In this document: piece after piece, positions 52,942 to 60,365 of the stretch
How the letters are laid out: each line of letters begins with the position of its first letter
How positions within the stretch are numbered: the stretch's first letter is position 1
From: Synergistes jonesii
GTDB taxonomy: Bacteria; Synergistota; Synergistia; Synergistales; Synergistaceae
Assembly: GCF_000712295.1 (NCBI RefSeq)
Contig: NZ_JMKI01000035.1
Coordinates: 5-64,004 of the forward strand
DNA: 64,000 nucleotides
Direction: 5' to 3'
Program-made: the position numbers and the translations under genes
Notes under the pieces: model-generated
What the model was told of the DNA's origin: nothing
The model's input: only the letters and a program-made list of their open reading frames with translations
Database searches by the model: none

Positions 52942-53826
52942 TTACCCCTCCTTCTCATATTTCACACCCAGCTGAGTCGCAATATCTTCCAGCGCGCGTC
53001 TGACAAGGATCGGAAGCGTCGCTTCACGATATTCCCTGCTGCCGCGAAGAGGGTTGCTTCTGGGCTTCGCGTCAAGGAGCGCCATATTGCCGGCTTCCGC
53101 CATATTCTTCCAGTTCAATTTTTTACCAGCCAGCCATTCTTCAGCATGGCGGGCGCGAACGGGCCCTACGCCGACCGGTCCCATCGTAATCCGCACCCAG
53201 TCCACTTCGCCGCCTGTCGCGCCGGCCATGGCCGCGACGTTCAGCATCGGCAGAGACAACGACTTTCTAAGCTCCAGACGGACATACGAAGAAGCCTCAT
53301 TCTCCTTAGGCAGGGGGATACGGATTTCTTTTACCATCTCGTTGTGCGGATCGATGGCCGTACGGCCGAAGCCCGCGTACATCTCCTGCGTATTTAATTT
53401 CTTATCTTCCGCACCCTCTCTGGAAATCACATAGGCCGGATTCAAAGGAGCTACAGCCATGCCGCCGTCGGCGGCTGGCTGCGCGCTGACCACATTTCCG
53501 GTCAAAGTGGCGGAATTGCGTATTTGCAATGATCCAATGCAGCCGGTTCCCTTTGTCAGAGACAAGAAATACCTGCGCACCAGGGGGTTGTGCGTGATCT
53601 CCGTCAGCGTTGCCGACGCGCCGATCACAAGCTCGTCGCCCTCGATGCGTATCTCTTTCATTTCCGGGATCTGTGTTACATCGATCAGAACGTCTGCACT
53701 TATCTTCCCCTCTTCCATGTCTATGGTCAAATCCGTGCCGCCGGATATAACGCGTCCCTTTCCCTGAGCGTCAGCCAGCGCTCCCAAAGCTTCGCCGATA
53801 GACTTAGCGAGTACATACTTCATCAT
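52942..53826 (-). CDS. Molybdenum hydroxylase FAD-binding subunit
   Basis: A 294-residue medium subunit of the CoxM/NdhF type. FAD contacts are visible as VISGGTDLTIDMEEG near residue 30 and TKGTGCIGSLQIRNSATLTGNV at about 100. The C-terminal CO dehydrogenase flavoprotein domain follows. It is first in the operon, starts with ATGATG after GGGGAGG, and is preceded by an unusual leader (53859-54157). Confidence 0.93.
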   Translation of the reverse strand: MMKYVLAKSIGEALGALADAQGKGRVISGGTDLTIDMEEGKISADVLIDVTQIPEMKEIRIEGDELVIGASATLTEITHNPLVRRYFLSLTKGTGCIGSLQIRNSATLTGNVVSAQPAADGGMAVAPLNPAYVISREGAEDKKLNTQEMYAGFGRTAIDPHNEMVKEIRIPLPKENEASSYVRLELRKSLSLPMLNVAAMAGATGGEVDWVRITMGPVGVGPVRARHAEEWLAGKKLNWKNMAEAGNMALLDAKPRSNPLRGSREYREATLPILVRRALEDIATQLGVKYEKEG

Positions 53827-53858
53827 GCGTTCCTCCCCTCATAAACACACAAGAATTT

Positions 53859-54083
53859 TTATAGGCAGTACAGCAATGCCCAATGGATTCGAACAAAAAA
53901 GCGGCTGTCCATGTACATGGCGTACATAGACAGCCGCTCAATTAGCAATGATAGCTTATGAGTTATGACTGACTGACTGACTGACTGACTGACTGACTGA
54001 CTGACTGACTGACTGACTGACTGACTGACTGACTGACTGAGCATCGGGCATTTCCGTCCTCTTGTCAATAGCCTTCTTAACAT
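53859..54083 (-). CDS. Repeat-containing leader ORF of the molybdenum hydroxylase operon
   Basis: 74 codons: MLRRLLTRGRKCPM, then a Ser-Gln-Ser-Val repeat from the tetranucleotide tract, then ITHKLSLLIERL to the TAA at 53859. A ribosome binding site (AAAGGAAG) and a promoter 50 bases upstream suit translation from 54083. Only this frame is open across the terminator at 53894-53938; the other two meet TAA codons right after the repeat. Proposed role: translation in the correct frame would disrupt the terminator. The peptide itself need have no function. Confidence 0.5.
   Translation of the reverse strand: MLRRLLTRGRKCPMLSQSVSQSVSQSVSQSVSQSVSQSVITHKLSLLIERLSMYAMYMDSRFFVRIHWALLYCL
53894..53938 (-). 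terminator. Intrinsic terminator inside the leader of the molybdenum hydroxylase operon
   Basis: 17-base arms (53900-53916 and 53922-53938) pair with one mismatch around a 5-base loop and are followed on the minus strand by a T-run (TTTTTT). It lies about 70 bases before the first structural gene and after the promoter, and so would stop transcription unless prevented. Confidence 0.8.
53966..54040. repeat. (TGAC)n tetranucleotide tract
   Basis: 75 bases, 18 full TGAC units plus TGA, uninterrupted. On the minus strand it reads AGTC repeats, which contain no stop codon in any frame. Tetranucleotide tracts of this length are known hot spots of slipped-strand mispairing in phase-variable genes of other bacteria. 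Confidence 0.97.
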
Positions 54084-54129
54084 TTTTTTCGCTTCCTTTC
54101 TATAGCAACTTAACAGTCCAAGATAACAT

Positions 54130-54157
54130 TTTATAGTGTATAAAATATAGGTCACAA
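54130..54157 (-). promoter_or_regulatory. Promoter of the molybdenum hydroxylase operon
   Basis: TTGTGA (54152-54157) and TATAAA (54130-54135) are spaced by 16 bases on the minus strand. The start site would be near 54123, about 40 bases ahead of the leader ORF. Confidence 0.6.
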
Positions 54158-54647
54158 TTATTATATCATATGTAATAATTTTGAAAAGTAGAAATTAAGA
54201 GACAACACATTGTATTTAATATAAGTTTGCTAAATTGTATTTTTTTGACATAAATTCAATCTAATACCCCTCATAAAGCCTGCTGTGCTTTTTCTTAGTG
54301 GTTTTTGTCATTTTTTTGTCTATTTATTGAGTACTTTTGGACGCCGTGTTAAAACAGCGCTACGGGGAGGTGGATTTATGCGATTGAAAGTATCTAAATA
54401 AGAACGCCGCTTCTTCACGACGCCCGACAATACTAACGAGCAGGTACCCTTAGAGCCTCTTGAACGTAAACTGCCACACGCTTTCAAGCTGTCGAAGTTT
54501 GTCGTATGTACGGACGCGGGGTTGGCGAGTACCGCGAACAGGAAGCCGAACGATGCCGCAGAGATGGCCTAATTTTTTGTTATCGTCAATTTTTTGTTTG
54601 TTTGTCGCGTGATATAGTGTACAATATTTTCCGTTGGAGGTGATTGC
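54158..54647. other. AT-rich spacer with IS4-like relic
   Basis: 54158-54340 is AT-rich with no gene. 54401-54571 is a transposase relic (separate entry). 54572-54647 holds the promoter region of the YheO-type regulator, including CAATTTTTTG at 54586-54595, which matches one arm of the palindrome at 55463-55504. Confidence 0.5.
54401..54571 (+). pseudogene. IS4-superfamily transposase fragment
   Basis: The frame ending at the TAA of 54571 reads DNTNEQVPLEPLERKL and FVVCTDAGLASTANRKPND, which matches the middle of IS4/IS1634-type transposases around the catalytic Asp of CTDAGL. Both ends are missing. It is a short decayed relic. Confidence 0.65.
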
Positions 54648-55373
54648 GTGACGGATATGCCGAAAATGAATCCAAAATTAAAAATACTCATCCCCGTCGT
54701 CCGCGGCCTCGCCCAAACGCTGGGCAAGGACTATGAGGTGAATCTTCACGACGTTTCGATGCCCGAACACTCGCTCGTCCTCTGCGAGAACGGCTATGTA
54801 ACCGGCCGCAGCGAAGGCGGCCCGATGACGGATTTCGGCCTGTTCATGCTGCAGTCCGAGAAATATCGCGATAAAGAAGGAATTTTCAACTACCTCGCTA
54901 AAAACAACAGGGGCGAGCTGATCAAATGCAGCTGCATCTTCATAAGAGACGAAGAGGGGCAGATAATCGCCTTCCTCTGCATCAACTACGACCTTAAAAA
55001 AGCCTTCGCGGCGCAGGAATTGATCGAAAGCCTCGTCAGCGTCGGCATGGGAAAGGTCGAGCAATACCCGGAAAGGCTCGAGGCGGGGGAGAAATCCGGC
55101 GGTAAATTCCCCGAGCTCGTGCGCGAATCTTTCGCTCAGAATTTGGAAGAGGTCATAGGAGATTCTCTCGAAACTGTCAGGAAGAACGCCGGCAAGCCGC
55201 TGAGATTCCTGACGAAGCCGGAAAAAAAGTTGATCATCCAGGAGCTCCTCGACAGAGGCTTTTTCCGCCTGAAGGGAGCCGTCGACACGCTCGCTGCCGA
55301 GATGGGCAACACAAAATTTACGATATACGCGTACATCAGAGAGATACAGAAACAGCGGGAGAACGCTAAATAA
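54648..55373 (+). CDS. YheO/DauR-type transcriptional regulator
   Basis: 241 residues. The N-terminal YheO-like PAS domain (about 10-125) opens with LVRGLAQTLGKDYEVNLHD-like sequence and contains CIFIRDEEGQIIAFLCINYD. The C-terminal helix-turn-helix (about 195-235) ends AEMGNTKFTIYAYIREIQ. In Pseudomonas DauR represses D-amino-acid dehydrogenase genes, which fits the dehydrogenase operon downstream. GTG start at 54648 after GGAGGTG. Confidence 0.85.
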   Translation: MTDMPKMNPKLKILIPVVRGLAQTLGKDYEVNLHDVSMPEHSLVLCENGYVTGRSEGGPMTDFGLFMLQSEKYRDKEGIFNYLAKNNRGELIKCSCIFIRDEEGQIIAFLCINYDLKKAFAAQELIESLVSVGMGKVEQYPERLEAGEKSGGKFPELVRESFAQNLEEVIGDSLETVRKNAGKPLRFLTKPEKKLIIQELLDRGFFRLKGAVDTLAAEMGNTKFTIYAYIREIQKQRENAK

Positions 55374-55425
55374 TCACATCTCCGCGTGTACATTTATAGT
55401 TTTAGGTGTAAATTAATTTTTATCC

Positions 55426-55504
55426 TTGACAAAATTTCAATATGGTATAACAATATTCTATGGTTACATCAAAAAATTGATAAATAACAATTTTTTGATG
55501 TAAC
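55426..55504 (+). promoter_or_regulatory. Promoter and large palindromic operator of the dehydrogenase operon
   Basis: TTGACA at 55426-55431 with a -10 of TAACAA (55448-55453, 16-base spacer). Downstream is a perfect inverted repeat: arms of 17 bases (GTTACATCAAAAAATTG, 55463-55479; complement 55488-55504) with an 8-base AT spacer. The AT-rich arms and lack of a following T-run argue for protein binding over termination. The arm end CAATTTTTTG is also before the regulator gene. Confidence 0.7.
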
Positions 55505-55596
55505 GTTTAAGCATCTATTTTTAATAACCGTTATTTCACATTCACTTCGCCGCGCCGAAAAGGGCGGCGCAACAAATCCAAGGAGGGAGAGAGAGA

Positions 55597-55917
55597 ATGA
55601 AACTGATCGAGAGCCATCCGATCCTGGAGTACAGCCACGGTCGGGAAGTTGCATTCACCTTCGACGGGAAAGAGCTCAAGGGATATGAGGGGGAGCCCAT
55701 AGCGATGGCGCTGCACGCCAACGGCGTCCAGGTCTACCGCGTCACGCCGGAGATGAAGAGGACGCGCGGTTTCTTCTGCGCCATAGGCAAATGCAGCTCC
55801 TGCTTCATGGTGGTGGACGGAGTCCCCAACGTACGCACCTGCGTAACGCCGCTTTCCGCGGGCATGAAGGTGGAGACGCAGAAGGACAAGGGACGCGTTC
55901 CCCTGGAAGTCTGCTAA
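55597..55917 (+). CDS. Amino-acid dehydrogenase (2Fe-2S) subunit, HcnA/SoxA-N type
   Basis: A 106-residue ferredoxin-like subunit. The [2Fe-2S] motif is CAIGKCSSCFMVVDG plus the Cys in VRTCVTP, as in hydrogen cyanide synthase HcnA and the gamma subunit of proline/hydroxyproline dehydrogenases. First of five genes that together form a flavoprotein dehydrogenase. GGAGGGAG lies upstream. Its 5' end is duplicated in decayed form at 43369. Confidence 0.88.
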   Translation: MKLIESHPILEYSHGREVAFTFDGKELKGYEGEPIAMALHANGVQVYRVTPEMKRTRGFFCAIGKCSSCFMVVDGVPNVRTCVTPLSAGMKVETQKDKGRVPLEVC

Positions 55918-55932
55918 GGAGGTAGAGAGAAG

Positions 55933-57033
55933 ATGAAGAAGGTATATGAGACAGACCTTCTGGTCATAGGCGGCGGAGCCGCAGGCCTTTGCGCGGCGGC
56001 GGAAGCCGGGGGAGCCGGCGCCAAGGTGACCGTTATAGAAAGCGACCTGCACGCCGGAGGGCAGTTAGTCAAACAGACCCACAAATTCTTCGGTTCGAAA
56101 GACGAATACGCGGGGACGCGCGGCTACAAGATAGCGGACATCCTCCTTGAGGAGATAGCTGGGCTGGGAGACAGAGTGCAAATAAGCTGCAACTCCACAG
56201 TCACCGGCTACTACCCGGAAGACGGGGTATACACCGTGATGCAGGGAGAAGAAGAGTACTACCGCATCAAGGCGAAAAAAGCGGTGATAGCGACCGGGGC
56301 GCAGGAAAGAATGATCCCCTTCACGAACAACGACCTTCCCGGCGTATACGGAGCGGGAGCGGTACAGACCCTGATGAACGTATACGGCGTAGTGCCGGGC
56401 AAAAGAGTCGTCATGGTGGGAGCGGGCAACATAGGGCTCATAGTCAGCTACCAGCTTAAGCAGGCGGGAGTGGAAGTAGCGGCGGTAGTCGAAGCCATGC
56501 CTAAAATAGGCGGCTACTGGGTACACGCGGCGAAAATCAGAAGGCTGGGCATCCCCGTACTCCTAAGACACACCGTAGTGGAGGCCATAGGAGACAAAAT
56601 ACTCGAAGGCGCCGTGATCCAGGAACTGGACGACAAATTCCAGCTCATAGGCGAGCCGGAGAAAATAGAGTGCGACATCATCTGCATGGCGGTAGGACTC
56701 ACGCCCACCACGGAACTCTTCTGGCAGGCCGGCTGCAAAATGCAATACGTTCCGCAGCTCTGCGGCTACGTCCCCTACAGAGACAAAAACATGCGCACCA
56801 GCAACCCCGACATCTGGGTGGCGGGAGACGCCTCTGGCATAGAAGAAGCCTCCGCAGCGATGGTAGAAGGCCGGGTTGCGGGGCACTCGGCGGCCAAAGC
56901 GCTGGGACTTCCGGTAGACGACGGTAAATTCGACGAATACTGGACGAGACTCCACCACCTGCGCGCCGGCGAAGTAGGAGAAAAAATCACAGCCGGCATA
57001 AACCAAGTACTCGTACAGGGATGGGAGGCGTAA
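55933..57033 (+). CDS. Amino-acid dehydrogenase FAD/NAD(P)-binding subunit
   Basis: 366 residues with two Rossmann motifs, LLVIGGGAAGLCAAAEAGGA (FAD) and VVMVGAGNIGLIVSYQLKQAG (NAD). WVAGDASGIEEASAAMVEGRVAG near the end is the usual FAD ribityl-binding motif. It corresponds to the alpha subunit of opine oxidase, HcnB and D-hydroxyproline dehydrogenases, but lacks their C-terminal BFD domain, which is encoded separately by the fourth gene. Confidence 0.88.
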   Translation: MKKVYETDLLVIGGGAAGLCAAAEAGGAGAKVTVIESDLHAGGQLVKQTHKFFGSKDEYAGTRGYKIADILLEEIAGLGDRVQISCNSTVTGYYPEDGVYTVMQGEEEYYRIKAKKAVIATGAQERMIPFTNNDLPGVYGAGAVQTLMNVYGVVPGKRVVMVGAGNIGLIVSYQLKQAGVEVAAVVEAMPKIGGYWVHAAKIRRLGIPVLLRHTVVEAIGDKILEGAVIQELDDKFQLIGEPEKIECDIICMAVGLTPTTELFWQAGCKMQYVPQLCGYVPYRDKNMRTSNPDIWVAGDASGIEEASAAMVEGRVAGHSAAKALGLPVDDGKFDEYWTRLHHLRAGEVGEKITAGINQVLVQGWEA

Positions 57034-57035
57034 CA

Positions 57036-57542
57036 ATGAGCTGCGACAAAGACAAACTCTTCAACAGCGGAGTGCTGGTAGAACACGTGGAAGGAGCGCT
57101 GCTGCCGCCGCAAGAGAAATGGGAAGCCAAAAAAGGCGGTTACGTGGTGATAGAATGCCCCAAGCGCATCCCCTGCAACCCCTGCCATACCAGCTGCCCC
57201 ACCGGGGCCGTGCTGCCCTTCGAAGACATAAACGACACGCCGAAAATAGACTACGACAAATGCACCGGCTGCGGCATCTGCGTATCGCGCTGCCCGGGTC
57301 TTGCGTGCTTCGTGATAGACCTTACGGTGGGAAAAGGGCAGGCTCTCATCAAACTACCGTACGAAATGCTGCCGCTGCCGTCAAAAGGACAGAAAGTCAA
57401 ATGCCTGAACAGAGTCGGCGAAGAAGTGGCGGAGGGGGAAATCACATCTGTGACGGAGCCTTCGAAAGACAAGACCTACGTTCTGAGCGTGCTCATCCCC
57501 AAAGATAAAGCGGACGACATCCGCGCCGTGAAGGTCCAGTAA
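57036..57542 (+). CDS. Amino-acid dehydrogenase ferredoxin-type subunit
   Basis: 168 residues with two Cys sets for [4Fe-4S] clusters: CNPCHTSCPTG and CTGCGICVSRCPGLAC. A C-terminal beta-rich part (about 95-168) is not recognised. GGGAGG lies upstream of the ATG at 57036, just after the previous stop. It probably passes electrons from the flavins to an external carrier. This subunit is not present in aerobic opine or HCN systems and may adapt the complex to an anaerobe. Confidence 0.85.
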   Translation: MSCDKDKLFNSGVLVEHVEGALLPPQEKWEAKKGGYVVIECPKRIPCNPCHTSCPTGAVLPFEDINDTPKIDYDKCTGCGICVSRCPGLACFVIDLTVGKGQALIKLPYEMLPLPSKGQKVKCLNRVGEEVAEGEITSVTEPSKDKTYVLSVLIPKDKADDIRAVKVQ

Positions 57543-57791
57543 AGGTGGTGTGCTGAAATGGCGAAAGCAAACGTGATATGCCGCTGCGAAGAAATAGAGA
57601 TAGACACTATACGCGAGTGGATAGCGCGCGGCTATGACACATTCGACGAGCTCAAGAGAGAGCTTCGCGTCGGCATGGGCCCCTGTCAGGGACGCGGCTG
57701 CCGCGACATCATACTGCGCGAGATAGCTAAGGCGACCGGCAAACCCGTCGCCGAACTGTCCCCTGGGACGATGAGACCACCAGTTAAACCA
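57542..57791 (+). repeat. 250-base perfect repeat (copy 2)
   Basis: Identical to 43435-43684. This copy is in its complete operon context and is therefore probably the source. Confidence 0.9.
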
Positions 57792-57842
57792 ATAAAAATA
57801 AGCCTCCTCGCCGAGGACTTCAGGGAAGGTGAGCACAGATGA
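57558..57842 (+). CDS. Amino-acid dehydrogenase BFD-type (2Fe-2S) subunit
   Basis: 94 residues. The ligands are in CRCEEIEIDT and GPCQGRGCRD, the Fer2_BFD arrangement. In opine oxidase and similar enzymes this domain is fused to the FAD/NAD subunit; here it is free. The last codons overlap the start of the DAO-type gene by 4 bases (ATGA), indicating coupled translation. Confidence 0.88.
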   Translation: MAKANVICRCEEIEIDTIREWIARGYDTFDELKRELRVGMGPCQGRGCRDIILREIAKATGKPVAELSPGTMRPPVKPIKISLLAEDFREGEHR

Positions 57843-58987
57843 TAGATATCCCGAAAACAGCCGACATAGTGATAATAGGAGGAGGCGGCGTCGGCACCGC
57901 TACGGCCTATTATCTTGCAAAATCAGGAAGAAAAAACGTCGTCGTCCTCGAAAAGAACACGGTGTGCTCAGGCTCGACGGGACGCTGCGGCGCGGGCATC
58001 CGCGCGCAGTGGGGGCTTGAACTCAACTGCCGCATGGCGCTCGCCTGCCTAGACACCTTCGAACATCTGGACGAAGAGCTCGGCCTGCCTACCGGACTCA
58101 ATCAGGGCGGCTACCTGCTCGTAGCCTATAAAGAAAAGGAATGGGCCCAATTCCAGAAGAACGTCGAGCTTCAGCACAGCCTCGGCATCATGTCGGAAGC
58201 TTTCACGGACGTCAAGCGCGCCCAGGAGATATGCCCCGGCGTGGCTGTCGACGACGCGATCGGCTTCACGTTCTATCAGAGGGACGGACACGCCGACCCC
58301 TTCCTGACGACCTTTGCCTTCCAGGAGGCGGCGAAGCGCTACGGCGCCACTTTCTGCAAATTCACCGAGGTCGTCGGCCTCAAGGCGACGAAGGGTGGGA
58401 TGCTCGTCGAGACGAACCGCGGCAATATCGACTGCAAAGATGTCATAAACTGCGCGGGCTCCTGGGCGCAGGACGTCGCCGCGTTGGCCGGCGTCAAGCT
58501 GCCGAACTGGGCCGAGCGCCATCAGATAATCATAACGGAGCCGGTGGACCCGGGCGTCTGCCCTCCGATGCTGATGAGCTTCAGCGGCAACTACTACATC
58601 CAGCAGCGTCCGCACGGCTCTATCATCGCGGGCGAAAGCCCTTCGAGCGACATCAGGCTCGGCTACACGTCGAACGTCAATTCGATCGCGAGCATCGCGC
58701 GCACGGTGCTCAAGCTGCTGCCGCGCGCGAAGAACATCCGCGTCGTGCGTCAGTGGGCCGGACACTACGACATGACGCCGGATTCAGCGCCTATTCTCGG
58801 CGAGACGGACGTCAAGCACTTTTGGCACGCGACGGGCTTCTCCGGGCACGGCTTCATGCTCGCGCCGGTGGCCGGCCAGATCATGACAGCCCTGCTCAAC
58901 GGAGACAAGCCGCCGTTCGACCCGACTATCATGGACTACAAAAGGTTCGAGCGCGGCGAAAAGATCGTGGAGCCGAACGTCGTCTGA
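57839..58987 (+). CDS. Amino-acid dehydrogenase catalytic FAD subunit (DAO family)
   Basis: 382 residues, the substrate-oxidising beta subunit of a proline/hydroxyproline/opine-type dehydrogenase. FAD-binding motif ADIVIIGGGGVGTATAYYLA. GSTGRCGAGIRAQWG is typical of the sarcosine oxidase/proline dehydrogenase group. The C-terminal end has WAGHYDMTPDSAPILGE and TGFSGHGFMLAPVAGQ. The exact substrate cannot be read; a D-amino acid or cyclic imino acid is likely given the DauR-type regulator. Last gene, with a strong terminator after it. Confidence 0.9.
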   Translation: MIDIPKTADIVIIGGGGVGTATAYYLAKSGRKNVVVLEKNTVCSGSTGRCGAGIRAQWGLELNCRMALACLDTFEHLDEELGLPTGLNQGGYLLVAYKEKEWAQFQKNVELQHSLGIMSEAFTDVKRAQEICPGVAVDDAIGFTFYQRDGHADPFLTTFAFQEAAKRYGATFCKFTEVVGLKATKGGMLVETNRGNIDCKDVINCAGSWAQDVAALAGVKLPNWAERHQIIITEPVDPGVCPPMLMSFSGNYYIQQRPHGSIIAGESPSSDIRLGYTSNVNSIASIARTVLKLLPRAKNIRVVRQWAGHYDMTPDSAPILGETDVKHFWHATGFSGHGFMLAPVAGQIMTALLNGDKPPFDPTIMDYKRFERGEKIVEPNVV

Positions 58988-59020
58988 TATTTATTTCGCC
59001 CCTGTTTTCAATACGGCGGA

Positions 59021-59047
59021 AAACGGCCGCTTCGGCGGCCGTTTTTT
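59021..59047 (+). terminator. Strong terminator of the dehydrogenase operon
   Basis: AACGGCCGC-TTCG-GCGGCCGTT with a UUCG-type tetraloop followed by a T-run (to 59047), 34 bases after the stop codon. The A-run before the stem would allow weak function on the minus strand too. Confidence 0.9.
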
Positions 59048-59066
59048 GTTGCCGCCTATCTTGGAT

Positions 59067-59183
59067 TTACAGAATTCCTTTTACGGGTTCAACGCTGCCC
59101 TCTATGGCTTCTCTTATTACGGGTTCAACGCTGCCCTCTATGGCTTCTCTTATGCCTGTAAGCCCGTAAGCGCAGATGAGCAT
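59067..59183 (-). pseudogene. C-terminal gene remnant with duplicated 12-residue motif
   Basis: On the minus strand an open frame of 38 codons from an ATG at 59183 to TAA at 59067 reads MLICAYGLTG, then IREAIEGSVEPV twice, then KGIL. The duplication comes from a 36-base in-frame tandem repeat. It adjoins the IS630 terminus, which suggests that the upstream part of the gene was removed or displaced by the IS. The family is not recognised. Confidence 0.4.
59081..59152. repeat. 36-base tandem duplication
   Basis: The unit TTACGGGTTCAACGCTGCCC plus 16 bases occurs twice without spacer (59081-59116, 59117-59152) and without a mismatch. Two copies only and no spacer exclude a CRISPR. Confidence 0.95.
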
Positions 59184-59184
59184 G

Positions 59185-59217
59185 ATATAGTCATTCAACT
59201 TGTATGCTATAACGTAG
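59185..59217 (-). mobile_element. IS630 terminal sequence remnant
   Basis: Read on the minus strand, it matches 3036-3068 (31 of 33 bases, core GCATACAAGTTGAATGACTA), the 3' end of the broken IS630 at the window start. Beyond it the sequences diverge, marking the element boundary. Confidence 0.75.
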
Positions 59218-59256
59218 GACGGAAATGAGCGCCTCGTTTATTTTTTATGTTTTTTT

Positions 59257-59335
59257 CACGCGGATTTGCTCAAGAGCAACGCCCTTCACCCTTTTTTTCG
59301 TGAGCGGCATCAGCCGCGAACAAACCCGTGTGATC
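59257..59335. repeat. Long imperfect palindrome, dispersed repeat copy 2
   Basis: CACGCGGATTTGCTC (59257-59271) pairs with GAACAAACCCGTGTG (59318-59332) with a few wobbles, and GCGGCATCAGCCGC forms an inner hairpin. It shares the core of the repeat at 31923-31996. It is internal to the IS630 relic region, so the family may be carried by, or inserted in, this element. Confidence 0.55.
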
Positions 59336-59342
59336 TACTTCG

Positions 59343-60188
59343 TCAATTATACAAGGAGCGTCCGTCAAGTATGTATTTTACAGCGTGTTCTCTGAGGTCT
59401 TTAGAATATAATGTCATGAATATAGGATACACCATCTCGTTACTCTTGGATAGTTGATGGATTATATCCTTTACACCGCGGTTTTTGAGGCTGTTCATGA
59501 CGGAGAGCCAGTATTTCGAGCTCTCATTTTCCCCGATTTCTACTGTCAGGACTTCCTTGTGCCCTTCGGCGTTTATGCCGAGGATGACATACGCCGCAAG
59601 CTTTTTGATTATTCCGCTGTCTCGTACCGAATAGTGTATGGCGTCTATGTACAGCACCGGCCAGACTTCAGACAGTGACCGGTTCTGCCAGTCCTCTATC
59701 TCCGGCAGTATCTTGTCCGTGACGTTCGATATGAAGCCTTCTGAGGCCTCAAAACCATATACATCCATGAGCATGGCTGATATCTGCCTTGTCGTCATGC
59801 CATTTATATACATGGAGATTATCTTTCGATCTATCTCCGATATATCTTTCTGGCGTTTCTTGATAACTTTAGGCTCAAACGTGGAAGCCCTGTCCTGGGG
59901 AACTGATATCTTCATTGTTTCCAGGCTCGAGTTGACTGTCTTTTCCTTGTAGCCGTTCCGGCAGTAGTCCGAGTCCAAGCGTTCTGATTTCTCATAGCCA
60001 AGGTGGTCGTCCATCTCCGCTTCCATCATCTGCTTGATGGTACCGCCGAGCAGGTTCTTCAAGGCATCATGAATGTCCTCGGCAGTTTCGATGACGTACT
60101 ACTGAAGAAGGCGCCTGATTATTTCTTCCTTGCCTTCCGTCATGACAACCCTGTGGACCGATTGTTTCTCTTTCCTCGTCTTAGCCAT
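59343..60188 (-). pseudogene. IS256 transposase pseudogene fused to IS630 N-terminus
   Basis: From the ATG at 60188 the frame reads a normal IS256 N-terminus, interrupted by an in-frame TAG in place of a Glu codon (about 60101-60103), then a long intact part with the first catalytic Asp (VLYIDAIHYSV). After VKDI, at about 59455, IS256 homology stops and the frame continues into PIFMTLYSKDLREHAVKYI, the start of an IS630 transposase. Thus an IS630 landed in the IS256, and most of its own inside is gone. Non-functional. Confidence 0.85.
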
Positions 60189-60322
60189 ATAAAAAACCTA
60201 CTGTGATTAGTTTATATCACAGAAGAACCGCCTCAAACCTTATGAATGATATTTACAGAGTCTTGTTTATAGACTCCAGTACCCGCAGACACCTCCGCCT
60301 TTACACGGATAATATTTTTTAT

Positions 60323-60365
60323 TTGTTTTTAGCAAAATAATCTACCGGAGACTCGCTGTGGATAT
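60323..60365 (+). repeat. Dispersed repeat, copy 2
   Basis: TTGTTTTTaGCaAAATAA followed by TCTACCGGAGAcTCGCTGTGG, matching 47441-47485. Both lie 260-380 bases upstream of a plus-strand gene. Confidence 0.6.

Noticed and set aside
53881-53895. GTTCGAATCC on the minus strand, resembling a tRNA T-loop
   Set aside because: No acceptor, D or anticodon arms surround it. It is the tail of the terminator.
53966-54040. TGAC tract as possible assembly artefact or CRISPR
   Set aside because: Not CRISPR because there are no spacers. An artefact is possible for copy number but not for the presence of the tract, whose flanks are unique and well ordered.
59081-59152. Tandem 36-base repeat as possible CRISPR
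   Set aside because: Only two copies, no spacer, and it lies inside a coding remnant.
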